Assembly: GCF_901933205.1 (NCBI RefSeq)
Contig: NC_044571.1
Coordinates: 9,525,420-9,589,419, forward strand
Direction: 5' to 3'
DNA: 64,000 bases
DNA from: Camarhynchus parvulus
Taxonomy: Eukaryota; Chordata; Aves; Passeriformes; Thraupidae
The notes beneath the pieces are model-generated. The model saw only the letters and a program-made list of their open reading frames with translations. It did not search any database and was not told the DNA's origin. Each line of letters begins with the position of its first letter. The stretch's first letter is position 1. The position numbers and the translations under genes were made by a program. Of this stretch, positions 12,901 through 25,803 are shown in pieces.

Positions 12901-14174
12901 TTCCATGGGAAAAACATTCAGGATTAGTGGTTTGGGAACCCAGTAGCTGTTGCAATCCAAAATGAAACAACTCCAAAACATCTGGCATTGATTATGCAGC
13001 TTCCAGTTAATTACTCCAGCCACTAATTAATGTGCCCAGTGAAGACGATCATCAGCTGTGGGTGCCAGAGAGGTCAGCATGCCTGGAGTCATCTTGTAGT
13101 AATTTCTGCTTGGGAGAGGTGTACAGATCACAGGTGTGGTTTCACACTAGAGGAAAGAAATGAAACCACCCTGGAGATTGTCAGGATTCAGTACCTAGAT
13201 TTCTGTAGGATTTGATGAGTGATTCACTTTTCAGTGTCACATAAGAAAAACAACACCATATCCTCATATAATTTATTATAAAATAAATTTTCCTGAATAG
13301 CAGGCAGAGAACTACTGACACTAAGAGTAGAGACACCCCCTTTGCAAGTGCTTGAATTTACTCTTGCCAGCAAGTGTTTTTTTGACTGTTATCTCCAAAT
13401 AATGCAATGTTTACTCACATATTTATTCTCATTAGAAGGTCAAACAAAGCCAAAGAAGCATTTCAACTTTGGAAAAGTCATAATTACATTTTCCTTGTTG
13501 GTAAAAAACACCTTTGGTGACACAGCCTATTGTGTTTTAATAAGGGACCTGAGCAACACCTGATTTTTGCTGCTGGGAAGAGCACTGGGTCACACGTAGA
13601 GCCATTCTGATCAGCTCTTCTGGCAAACTAGATATGTTTCCAAGCCTGTAAAATACAATTGTTCAGCTTGCAAACTAACCAGCAATACAGAAAAAAAAAA
13701 GACAGGTCTGAGTAGGGAGACTTAACAGATGTCTGCCCACTTCCCCCTCACAATCCCTGAACAATTTCCATTTTGCAAGGACTGAAACTTTAAATTAGGA
13801 AAGCAAACCCAAACTAGGCTTCTGAAGAGGTTGAGGAAAATGTGGAAGAGTTCTGAGAACAGGGAGGCAGAAAAGGGTTGCGCATATGTGGTTCCCTCCT
13901 ACAAAACCCTGGTGAGGCAATACAGGTTGCCGTGGAGTAATTTGCCTCATGTACAAGCTGGGCTGAAACTGCTGAGCTGAAAAGACTGGCCAACACCTGA
14001 CTGCAAATGGGAAACCTGTTAAAACTGGAGCTCAGGGGACAGGAAGAACCGTTATCCTTAATTTATGAAGTAACTGTAAAAAACTTTATTTTATGCACTG
14101 TCACCCTTACTCTGTGTAGAGGGGTTTCACACTAAAGGCACACGTGGCTGAGAAGAGCCCATAAACCATGGAGA
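9906..14174. other. Intergenic DNA, no gene recognised
   Basis: A GC-richer patch at about 10.9-11.1 kb has short overlapping open frames but few CpGs, so it is not a convincing CpG island. The rest is AT-rich. I recognise no exon, RNA gene or transposon. Confidence 0.55.
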
Positions 14175-14385
14175 ATTACAGAATGATTTAGGTTGGAAAC
14201 ATTAACCCAACACTGCCAAGTCCACCACGAAACCTTGTCTGTGAGTGCCACATCCACGTGTCTTTGAAATACCTCTAGACATAGTAAATCAACTGCCCAG
14301 GTGCAGCCTGTTGGGATATTTTATTAACCTTCTGGTGAAGAAATTTTCCCAAATATCTAATCTGAGCCTTCCTTGGCACAACTCA
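14175..14385 (-). mobile_element. CR1 LINE, short 3' fragment
   Basis: The sequence starts 'acagaatgatttaggttgga' and contains 'attaacccaacactgccaag', 'gtgccacatccacgtgtctt', 'cccaggtgcagcctgttg' and 'aaatatctaatctgagcctt', all matching the antisense 3' region of bird CR1. About 30 bases usually found after 'ggttggaa' are missing, so the copy has a small internal deletion. Orientation is minus because the 3'-end motif comes first on the + strand. Confidence 0.88.
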
Positions 14386-17300
14386 GGAAGTAAAAAGCAT
14401 GACATGGCAAATGCTGATATGAGAGTTTGGTTGGTTGGGCAATGTGGAATGAGTCATTGGGGGTGGGAGTTCTGCTGAAACTGGGAGTACCTGATATCCT
14501 CTCTCCTGTTGTCTTCAGGAAAATTGGATTTCATGTCACAGATGCCCTTTTCATCATCAATTTCTCCTTATCAGAAAAAAAAACCTGCAAGCCCCTGTGT
14601 TTCAGTTAACTGCCTGATTGTGAAGGAGATAAATGGGGTAGAGCTGGAAGCTCTTCCTCTTCAGTCCCTGTTAAGGGGCACCTACAAGTGAAGCAGAGAA
14701 AGAGCTGCTGTGAGGATCCCTTTGGGTGTCAAGGCAGACATGTGGGAAACTGGTAAAAATGACAGAGTTCTTGTGACTTAACAACATGTCTGACTTATGG
14801 CCCCACACTTGTTTGCTGCCTAGAGACTGAGATTCCTGGGGAGTGCAGGATCTGTCTTGTTTTTTCTCCAAGAAGTGGCTTGACAGCTACAGGCTGAGAT
14901 TAGGCTCTGGAGGAATCAACATGTAAACACTGGGAGATTAATGGCCAATGAATTATAGGCATATGGATAGGACAGATTTTTTTTTTTTTTTGGTGATTGA
15001 AATCCTGTGGACATTTGTGAGAGGAAGCAGCCACCAAGTGCTTGTCACTTTGCACCATGCAGCTGTATTTCAGTGGCAGATGGGGCAATCTGCACTGGTG
15101 ATTTAACACCAGCTGAGACCCTCATCTTTCTGGCACATCTTTGCATGAGTCTTTATTCAGGGTTGAACAAGGATCATGGACACTGTGGCTTTCAAAGTTC
15201 AAGACAAAGATGTGCTCTGAAATGCACCCAAAACTCCTAGATTTGAAGCCATGGTGGCCAGTCCAATTTTAATAGCAGAGCAGCCACTCCATACATACCC
15301 TAGATGTAACAGATATAGTTAAGTGTTCATGGGGGCAGTTGATCCTCATACATTGGTGATGAGAGGTTTCTAACAGGGCACATGTGGCATTGAGTGGGTG
15401 TCTGGGACCATTCCCTTCCCAGGAAAGCCACAGGGAGTCATCTCTAAGCTCTGAGCAAGACATCTTTTCTCTGCATTTCTCTGTACTTCTCTTAATTAAT
15501 AAGAAATAGAAATAGCTCAAGTTTCACCTTATAGGTCTTCCAGAAGGACGAGAAAGAGACAGGAAGAACTCTTTTTTTGAGATTATTACAACAAGCCAGT
15601 GAATAAAATTGTGATTTATGCTTAATTACTGAAATGCTTAACACTTAAATCTCTCTAGTTGTTGTACACAACCCATAAGGCAGCCAGAATACACAAATGT
15701 AGTGACCACTCCCTGCAGTGCTGCAAGGATTTTGGGTGTCAGAGCTCAATGTTTTGGGATAACTTGGCCACTGACTGCTGCAGGCTGTTCCCTACCAAGC
15801 ACAGAAGACGCCCCACCAGTAGGTGATCTGTCCAGAGAAGGCAGCTGGGCACAGCCGGGAAGGGAGAGATTTTGGTACCTCACTCTGACAGCCAACCCAA
15901 GGCAAGCTCTCCACACCTCTGGGCTGGATCCCTAAACAGCAAAGGCATCTGCATGCAAATGATGGCCAATTGGCCCAGATCTTAAATAGCCATGGAGTAA
16001 AATCACAAGGAGAAGTGAATACTGCTTTGATCTCTGGACTAAATGTGCTCCCCTGCTCTGTGCTGCAAGATTTCTGAAGGGTGGAAGCCATTGCCTTGCC
16101 AGCCTCTTCCTTGGCCACAGTGTCTCAGCTCTTTTGGGTGAGATGGATTTTGTTATTACAGATATCTCTAAAAAGCTGTCCATCTTCACAGCCCAGCACA
16201 GCCTGCTTTTGGTTCTGCCTTTTAAACAGCAAAAATTAACCCATCTCCCAAAGGAGGAGGATAGATGGGTTTCCATGGATGGAGGAGACCCCTGCTAAGC
16301 CTGTCCCTCCTCCTGGCTGAGAGAAGTCATGGGCAGAGTGGAGCTGCTGCTGGTGCCAGGAGAGCTGTCCCAGGCCAGGAGCAGAGTTGTGCTCATGGAG
16401 CTGAACATGCCCTGCCTGCAGGCTGAGCTGTGATACTGGGGGATGCTGCTGCTGTCCTTGTGAGCTCAGTTCTCAGCACTGTGCAGGATGTCTGGCAGCA
16501 CTGGGACAGTTGTTTTCCTGGGCTGTGCCCAAATTCACACTGTCAGACCCACCCTGCCCGAGGGGTCAGGGTCTTATTTCTGAGCCATTTCTGCCTGCTG
16601 CAGAGCAGGGGATTGCCATGACCAGCTCTCATCTGTGGATGTTGTGCTCTGGGTATCCACATTCCCTACCAACCCAGAAGGCAGTGCTGGAGCCAGGCTG
16701 GCTCTGCCCAGTGGGGATGGGGTGGGCTGGGGCTTTAGAGAAGCTGGTGCAGAGCCAATGTGAGCCAAAGTGCTGCACAGTGAATTAGAGAGGGCTGAGC
16801 CTCAAAGGCAGTGCCTGTGCAGAGCTGCAGGCTTAGGAAGTGACCTGCCCACTCCATCCCTGCATCCTGCTCTGAAATTACAAACTTGAGCTCCACAACA
16901 ACCACAGCTGTACCTTTTTCTCTGAACAGGCACAGGCTGACTTTTTCACCTCAGGCAGTTCAGGAACAGTGAAAGTGAAAAGATATAGATAAAATACTAT
17001 TAAAAATACAGAATAGCTGCTCCTGGCATTTTTATAGCACTTTTTATCCAAGAATGTGTGCAGCACAATTAAGATCACGGGTTCAAACACACCAGTTCAC
17101 AGCAGCTGCAATTGGAGTCAATCACAGATGACACCCTAGTTGCTAATACCAAGCTTTTTCTGCTGAGCCTGTCTACTGTCTCTGCTGAAGGCTGGTTTGA
17201 GCCACACTTCAAAATATTTATGTTATTCTTGCTGTGTAAATAAACAGCTTGAGACTCTTGCTGCAAAACCCTTCACTAGCATTGGCATTCATGAAAGAAC

Positions 17301-20300
17301 AAACAAAACACAGACAGAGCTCCATCCTTGGCCCATCAGCATGCTGAGCAGGCCATCCATCAGGTATGCCTGTGCACTGCAGTCATTACTCAATGAGCAA
17401 AAGCATTTACAGAAAAATCCATGACAGCCAGCCCTATGGCACTGACAGTACTCCAGGGGGTTTAGCACCTCCTGTGCTGCACATCTCATTTAAAAGTGAT
17501 GTGTTTCAGTGGCTTTGGCAGGGCAGTGGAGGGTGACATCCCTGTTCCTTGGGGTGGACAGACTGTGCTTGTGAGGGCACTTCAGAAATCTGCAAGTGTC
17601 CCTTCTAAGGAAGTGCATAAAATAACTGTGGCTGTCTCAGTGATAAAAGGGTCCCATTCACACAAATATTCAGTCTGAAGTTGTGATAAAGTGAGACTTG
17701 GCTAGTCTCTCCAGAACTGTATGTGAGTGTAGAATCCCAGCCCCAGCCTGCTCCTCCTGTGCCAGCTCCTGCTCAGGGCTCTCAGCAGAGCTGCCTCCCC
17801 TTCCCCACACAGCATTCCCGACTCGCCTTCTCCAAAGCCTCCTGCTGTTTCCTCACTCCTGCCCAGCACTGGCAGATTAATTGACAGCCTGCTGCTATTT
17901 TTGCCCTGTAGCTTCTTTACTCAGCTGTCTCAATCAGCTGCTGCTTAGATTTTCCTCTCTCTGCCTGCAGAACAGCAGGCTGGAGCCTTTCAACTCTTGC
18001 TCCTGTCCCCCCTCTTCTTCAAGACTAAGATCCACATTAAATTCAGTCTCTTCTTTCTCCGTCCCAAACTTCCAACAACCAAGGCTTGGCACATTTGTCT
18101 TCTTGTATCTCTCTTCCAGTCAGATTGAGACAGAAAATGCCAGTTTGTAATCCCCACTCACACCCCAGGCCAAGACAGAGAGAGGAGCAAGCCCTCCTTT
18201 CTGAAGATGCCAGCTAAGAACCTTAAATATCCAAGGGAAGGGAATGATTCAGCAGTCACAGCAGGTCTCAGTAACAGATGGCAGAGCAGACAAGCTCTCT
18301 CATGTTTGCTTGCACAGCAAGGCCTTTTGTGGCAGTCTTTGGAGGGGCTGCTTCCCGTGAGCAGTGATTTTATGGCTGGCAGGACAACGCTGCAACGAGA
18401 GCAGGTCCTTTGTGCATAGATCTTTACAACACCCACAGCTGCCTGCAAGTGGTTTTCACACTTCTAGCTTATTTTGAGTGGGTAAACATGCTTTTGATGA
18501 AATTTTTTACTGTCAAGAAAATGTAATTTAGTTGTTCCCACCATTGTGCTCCATAACATTTAATTGCTAAGGCTCTTTTCTTAGGCCACACTTAAAATCA
18601 AGCTGTTTCAAAACAAAATGCTCATTTGCAGATACATATTTTAAACAATGGTTTCATATCCTCCATCAGACAAGCCATTAATAGAACTCAGAAATCAGTG
18701 GTGTCTACCTTTCCTTCTTTAAAGAAGCAAAAGAAACAGAAAATTATTTTGCAGAGGCTCTAGGCAGCAATAAAAATAGCTTTTGGAAGAGAACAATGAC
18801 ACACAAGTTGTGTGACTGGGAATAAGGTGTAGGATTAGTGGTTTTCTTGTAAGGTTTTGACTGCTAGATCACCATAGATCCCCATTATATCACCTTGATT
18901 GGTAAGCAAGAATGAAATCCTTCAGTAGCTCTTAAAATAATGGTTTCTTTCAGGTACACAGCTGGTGCTGACTCTGACCCTTGTCCTGCCCAAAGATCTC
19001 TGCTGCAATTTCAGTGTCCTTCCCCCCTGTGCAAACACCACTGCCCTTAATTCTCCAGCACTGCGCAGCACACAAGGTGACCTTGTGTATGTAAAACTCC
19101 TTACAGGCTCTCATTGCAAATCTCATCCTCCACCAGTGCCTAAAAATGAAAGTTCCTTTAATAACTGATATCTCACCCACAGGATAATATTCCAGGCTTT
19201 CCCTTCCACATGCCATTGCAGTGATGCTGCAGGCATATCCACAGGCTAAACACTTCCAACCTGAAACCAGGAAGGTAATTTTCTTCTAATCTGGGATGCT
19301 AAATGTTGTTTCTGTCTCATTGTGGTTACACACCTGCTGCTACAATCTTGTGAAAGATTTGATAAATGCCAGACTGCTCTGTAAAATGGAATTCCTCTTG
19401 GGCCACGTTACAGAAAGGGAGGTTTGAGTCTCTCCAGCTCCATGTTGCAGAGCTCTAATCTTCCTGACTTGTTCTAATGATATTTTTTACCCGTTTTGAT
19501 CTATGTTAGGTGAAATTTTAAGAACAAATATCAGCAGGTAAATTTGAATTTATGGTTCCTATTTAAAATCATACATGGCTTTCTTCTATGCCTATGGAAT
19601 ACACATTTTCTAAGTGACACAACATTACTACTTTATGCAAAAATGCTTTACAAGCTTTACAGGCATTTTTAGGATTGTCTGAAGGGCTTGCTGTTCAATG
19701 ACCCGTGAATGCAAAGAAAATGTCAGTTTGAAATGTTTGGCCACTTTTAAAAATACCCTGTCTTTGGAGGCAAAGAAAAAAAACCAGATCAGAAGATGGT
19801 ATTAGGAAGTCCTTAAAGACTTTATTACAGTTTTAGGGAGAAGGGTTCATTGAAATACATTGATTATAAATATCTAACTTTGAGGTCAGGTTGACTTAGT
19901 CAACAAAACATAAGCCACTCTTTATATCTGGGTAGAGCAGAACAAATTCAGTTTGTAAGAGTGACAGATGCCTCTTTTGGAGGACAGAGGAGGAATGAGA
20001 CCACGTGTTAGGGTTAGGTTTTAGGGCTGAGATGAAAAGGACATGACCCTTGCCACATTGCCTTGGCCCAACCCTGGCATGCATCCCATTTAAAGTAGGA
20101 TTTGGATGGCATCCGAAGATACAGAAAGGCACAATTTTAGTGGTGAACACTTTCACCTTTCTATTTTCCCTTGAAATGAGCAATTCACCACTGTGAATGT
20201 CTTGGGGCAGTACACAGGGAGTCACAGGCAGAATTTTGTGCAAGAAATTATGTGTCTAAACACTTGGATCAGTTTACATGCACAAAAGAGTGTTGTAACC

Positions 20301-23300
20301 TTCTCTAGGGTCTTTTCCTTGGGAAAAAAATATCTTAATGGGGTGTTGTTCTTTTCCACACACTCACTCCTGTGTGCATAGACCAAACATGGAAAATCTG
20401 ACTACTAAAACGAGACTGTGCTAGAAAATTAGGAGTCTGTGAAAACAGAGGAGCTGCAATTCTTAGTAGTTTGCAGTCTTTACTACAGCAATTGCAGTGG
20501 ATGACAGTTGCAATGTTTAAGAAATACAGCCTGACAAAAATTACTGCATTTTCCAGGGGTGACATGAGACATAAAGCTGATAAATAATCCTGCAGGAATC
20601 TACTGCCCTATAGAGTTTTACTGCTACTATGAAACAATATTATTCAATTAAATTAAAGGGCTATTAATTTAGAAGGTAGTGTGTTGATATAGCTTACATT
20701 GATAATAGTCAACCCAAAAATCTGTGTTCAAAACCATTTGAATGAACCTTTGTAATTAGTCACTTACCATGACTACCTCTCACCTGGGTGCTGCTAGCTT
20801 AACCAATGTATTTAGGTGACCTCTTCTATTAAAAAGCTTCCAACAAAACAATAGACTTTCGGAGATAACCAAAGACTTTACAAGCAAAGACACTTTTTTT
20901 CACAACACAAGAGTTGTCCATATTACTGCATGAAAACAAAATTGAAAAAAAAACTTTGCATAACCATGAACATAAAATAATAATAAATCTCTATTTGAAC
21001 AGCCACCAGAGGCTGCTAGAGACCTAACCTTGCACCCACTGCCCTCCCCTTTACTACAAGTTTGTTGGTCTCCCTTGGAGTGTTACTTGTGTTCATCAGC
21101 CAGAAGATCTGTAGTGTCCCTTTTTCCTGTGTGACAACTGGATTCAGAGTTAACTAGCCATACTTTTCTGCAATAGCCTTTAAACTTCCCCAGAAATGAA
21201 TGTGAAATGTGGATTAAATTCTGCTTTGAACAATGCCAGTTAAAACTTAGCAGGTCTAAATATGTGCAGCTAAGAAGACACTGAAGTCCTTTGGCTATAT
21301 CATTATTTTTAAATCATATGTTAAAGTGTGCAGGATATTTTTCCAAGGAGATAAAATTTCTACCCCTAAGACCTTGCAGTCTGACAAGATCTAAAAGGAC
21401 AAAGGTGCATTGGCTACAGGCTAAAGGAGTTATCTGTTGAAGGTGCATGATGATGCTAGAAAATGTGACATATTATTAAATGTTCCCAGTCCTTTGCTGT
21501 GACTCTGAAACCTTCTGGCATTTGAGGCTGTGGAGCTAAAAATGCTTTTCTGAGTGGGAGGGGTATTGGGGATTATGGCTATAGCAGGGTTGGCTGTTTT
21601 CCTCTTTCCCTCTGTTCTTGCTCACATTCCCTAAATCCCATATTCAAATGGATGAAGCATCCTCTCAGGTTAATGTGAAGTCACCCACATTTCAGATAAG
21701 AAGGTCTAAGACCTTGGTCTGTCATGGCAGCAGCACAAACAAGGCTGTCCCAGCCCCAGCAAACTCTTCTTGGTTTGGGCAAAGTTTACTGTAGCTTTAG
21801 GTCTTCCAAGAAAACTAATCTGGGGAATGCAAGCTAAGGGTGGATGGCCTCTATGCTTTTGCCATGATGTAGGAAGAGCAATAGGGAGGAGGCTGAATGG
21901 GGAATTCTCATACCAGAAATGCTACTTTTGAGCTTAGATTGGTCGAAGTGATGCAGGGAGGTTCTGGTTTCTGAGAATTATCACTTTGAGCCATATGCTG
22001 CTGACTTTTGTTTATCTAAGAAATTATATAGCTGCAAGATTTTAAGCTTCTGGTAACCATCTACATTTTTTATTCCTCTGGATACAAGTAGATATATGCA
22101 ATGATACCTCAGAGCAGTATTTTTAATGACACTTTAGAGCTTTCTTCTAAGCTTCAGAATAGTTTCTGCGTGTGTGTTACAATAAAATAATGTAACTAAA
22201 TAACAGCATTGAAAGTGGCATAGTCTAGGCAAGGTTGTTAGCATAGCTTTTACATTCTTTACTGTTGCTGTAAATGCCATGTTTTTCTTCTGAACAGTTT
22301 TCTTCCAGATCAATGCAGAATTACTAAATTTGATTTTAAACAAACAGTGGCAGCACTTCCTGTTAGTCTAAACAATAAATGACAATAACAACAATAAAGC
22401 ATTGTCTGGCAGGATGTGATACAGGTTATGTTCATATACCACCAATGACTGTGCATCAGCATAAAACTGTCTGCTCTCCTGCTCCAGTTCATAAAAGCTT
22501 AAAAAGAATTAAATCTACCAACTAGATTTTTATTAGCTTGGCTATTGAAGCCAGAAAGAAATAAGTGTTATTTATCTTAGGAACGGAAGAACCCAAAGAA
22601 CTTGATTTAAGAAGTTGAATAAATATGAGTCAGGAAAAGGAGAGACACACAAAGAGCTAACCCAGAGTTTTAACAAGTAAAATCCTGTTTGGAGAGACTC
22701 ATCCTGAATAAAAACAATGGCAAGTTGCAATGTTGGCATCTTCTGCTCTGTTGCCCTTCCAGACCCACCACCAGAGGTTTGCCCATCCCTGCACAGAGCA
22801 GGGGCTCCAGGCAGGGTGCACAGAGCAGTTTTAGCCCCCAGGAAGGCCCAGGTGGGATCAGAGGTTGTTACCAGTCCCACTGGGCCTGCCCAAAGTCATA
22901 GACCCTCCTGTTGCCCAAGGAAAATCAGCAATGCCTCTGTTGCTCCAGGCAGGATGTTGTCCCACCAATGCTTTAAAGGAGTTTCCACAACTTTCTCAAG
23001 CAACTGGTTCTACATTTCACCCTAAGAAACCTTCCTGGGTGTTGCTTGGGACCATATCGTCTTTCACTTGGGAACATGTCCTCTTGCCATTTAAACTCAT
23101 TACTTTACCTTCCCTGTCTGAATGTGGAGATGATTCCCCACCCCTCTGAAGTTGCCTTTTACACCTATAAAGGCTTCTGTCCTTCATGTGATTTTTCTTC
23201 TTTCCTCAGAGCAAACATTCTTCAACTCTCTGGTTAATCTCTCCTTTCATCTTTAGACAACTGCTCAGAAATATGAAGCTGAAAACCTGAAATACCTGAG

Positions 23301-23597
23301 CTGTGGCTGTCCCAGTACCAGGAGACTCATTTCACCTGACATGCCAGCTTGACATTTTTCTCTGCATCCCAGTCAGCTATTGCAGCAACCTGAGGTTGCA
23401 TATCAGACAGAATTTGAGTCAAAAATCACCAAATCCTACCATTTTGCAATTTACTTATGTGTATTTATGTATCTATTTTCTCAAAATGTGAGACCCTGAG
23501 TCATACTTTTTCATATAGGAGTCTCAAGAACATTTTGATCTCTCAGTCTTGCATCCAGGAGAGTGGCTGGTCCCCATTTAGTCCCATTAATCCCTAT
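14386..23597. other. Intergenic DNA, no gene recognised
   Basis: Nine kilobases without a supported gene. GC-richer, C/T-biased stretches at 16.3-16.8, 17.7-18.1 and 22.7-23.1 kb generate overlapping open frames on both strands but no splice-consistent exon. A 15-base T run lies at 14977-14991 and a short degenerate TTAGGG-like patch at 20008-20026. Confidence 0.5.
14977..14991. repeat. Poly-T run
   Basis: Fifteen consecutive T. No SINE or LINE body is recognisable beside it, so it is listed only as a homopolymer. Confidence 0.85.
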
Positions 23598-24182
23598 TTT
23601 TGGTATTGTCTGCAAATTTAATTTGAATACCCTGTCGAGACATCTAGAACGGTAAAGAAAATATTAAGTATTTCCAGACTCCAAAGAGTCTGCTCGAGAG
23701 TTTTTCCTTTTGGCAGTGGCTCATGGATAGCTGTGGTTCGATTACATTCCTCCAGCTATCTTTGCTCTCAGCCTCTTGTGGCTCCCAGCTGGATGATGAA
23801 CATGTCATTCAAAACTCTGCTAGAAGCCAAGATCTGACATCTTTTGCTTCCCTTCCACCAATGTGTTTCCATGTCACATGAGGCAATTAGGATTGGCAAA
23901 AGAAAGACTTCTAGACTTCTCAGACTGATCCATGTTTCCTTTTGCTTTTTTTTTCCCCTCTAATTCTGGATGCCTAAAAATAGTTGGCTTGATGTTTTCT
24001 TAACCTATGATTTTTCTGAAATTGAAACTAAGCTGACACCTTTGCAACTCTCTGTCTCTTTCCCCCTCCTTTCTGAAGTATGGGCATTGCATTTTCCTTC
24101 TTTAAGGGTCTGGCATTCACCCATCTTTTGCAAATTCAACATGATAATTACTGATGACTTGTGAGGTTCCCACCAGCCAGCT
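23598..24182 (-). mobile_element. Ancient CR1/L3-type LINE fragment, reverse-transcriptase region
   Basis: Read on the + strand, a diverged but ordered series of CR1 landmarks appears: 'attgtctgcaaatttaat', 'aagaaaatattaagtatttc', 'gcagtggctcatggatagct', 'caaaactctgctagaagcc', 'gaaattgaaactaagctgac', 'gaagtatgggcattgcattt' and 'gataattactgatgacttg'. This order matches the antisense coding region of old amniote CR1/L3 elements. No open frame survives. It is far more decayed than the other CR1 copies here. Edges are approximate. Confidence 0.55.
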
Positions 24183-24908
24183 TTGGAAGAAAACCAAGGG
24201 TGAATTTCATCATAATAAGGAGATATTAAATATAGTTCTTATCTAACCAATTCACCTGAGGGCTGAAATCCTGCCTCTTTTTCCAGCCAAATCCAATACT
24301 CAGATTCAGTTTGGGAATCAATGATTTTTTCCCCCCAATCCATCATATTAATTTTAAATTTATTTACTAAAGAAAGAATAGGCAAAAAAATCACGTCTTG
24401 TGTTTTATAATGATTAGAGAGAACAAAATGAGATGGCTGCTGCATTGTCACCTCAAAACAGAGGAGAAATTGCAATGACAGACACTCTTTTGTCTTTCAT
24501 TGTGCATCCTGTTCAATGCACAGGGGTCAGACTCACTCCATTAGAAGAGAAGGAGGCACTACTGAATGAGCCACATCCCTGTTCTCACAGCGAGCTGCTC
24601 ACACCCTTATTGTGCAGTGAAGCTGTTTGGTTGTCAGCCTCACTAAAGCTGCCTTTATTTAATGAATATTGTTAAAATTTCATCTATCCCTTCTTATTGT
24701 TAATCATTCAAAGCCTGATTTTAAGCCTTCTCCCTGTTTCAGCTGTGACAACTTTTCACTGGAAAGCTCAAGTATCTTTCTGCATGGGGTTTATCTCCCT
24801 GAAAATTTTCTATTGGTATATATAGTTACTGGAGAATTTTTCAGAAAAAATGCTTTCTAAGAAGGAATTTATTAAAAAACATGTTACCCATGCACAAACC
24901 CCATATAT

Positions 24909-24910
<2 letters not shown>

Positions 24911-24947
<37 letters not shown>
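24911..24947. repeat. (AC)n microsatellite
   Basis: About 17 uninterrupted AC dinucleotides, flanked by AT-rich 'atatatac' and 'gagatatata' sequence. Confidence 0.9.
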
Positions 24948-24950
<3 letters not shown>

Positions 24951-25738
24951 ATATATATTTAAACAAAAAGCCCCATATGAAACAGTTTCATCCTGAAAAG
25001 ATGCTGCAAAGAATAAAACACAGACTGTTAAAAGGGCAACTTCAGGTCTTGCAACAGCATTTATTCAAATAGATCATAACACTTCAAATTCCCTTTCAGC
25101 ACTGAGGACCCAAAGACCTAAACAAATGCTCATTTTAACAGTGTCCTTGCTCCAAAGAGATTTCCTTTCATAGTTGTTTAAGAGCTGCAGAAAAGAATGC
25201 TAGAGGAATGCAGACACATAGGAAAATCTCCCCCGAGCTTGCTGGCTGTTCCAAGTGCTTCACTCTATTGTTTATTCCTCTTTCCACACACACCTTGGGA
25301 TAGTGTGGGTCTAGATCCAGCAGAGTTCTAAAAACTATCTGAAAACACTTTCAGAATATTATTTTTCTCCTGCATTGAGCATGAGTGGTGTCTAGGTTCA
25401 CACTGTGCTTGATGTGAGCACAAATAGACACAGAATTGCTCACTGAAACATGGATATAGCTTGCAGTGTCCATGCAATAACCCTCACCATGTCTGAGGTG
25501 GGCTCCCACCAGTTGAAAAAGTGTTAGAAACATCCCTGAATGCAGCCATAGGCTATCCTGAAAAGCTAACACTGCTTTCTAAAAAAACAACACTGAAAAA
25601 TTTAAAAACTGGAACACCCTTCCCCTCTCCAAATGATGATCTTTTGCACTGAAGTGCTAACCATCAGTCTCAGCAGGGGTTGGTGGCCATTGTGTGAAAT
25701 TCTACATGTGTGTGCATAAATTTGAACATATAATTGCA

Positions 25739-25803
25739 TACATACACACAGACACAAATATATATATGTATATAAATAAATAAATAATTATATGTGTACA
25801 TAT
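25739..25803. repeat. TA/CA-rich and (AAAT)n simple sequence
   Basis: Irregular CATACACA, TATATA and ATAAATAAATAAAT units in one low-complexity stretch. Confidence 0.75.

Noticed and set aside
20008..20026. Interstitial telomere repeat (TTAGGGTTAGGTTTTAGGG)
   Set aside because: Only two to three degenerate units; too short to separate from chance.
23731..23741. tRNA B-box-like GGTTCGATTAC
   Set aside because: No A-box or cloverleaf arms at the right spacing; the site lies within an old CR1 fragment.
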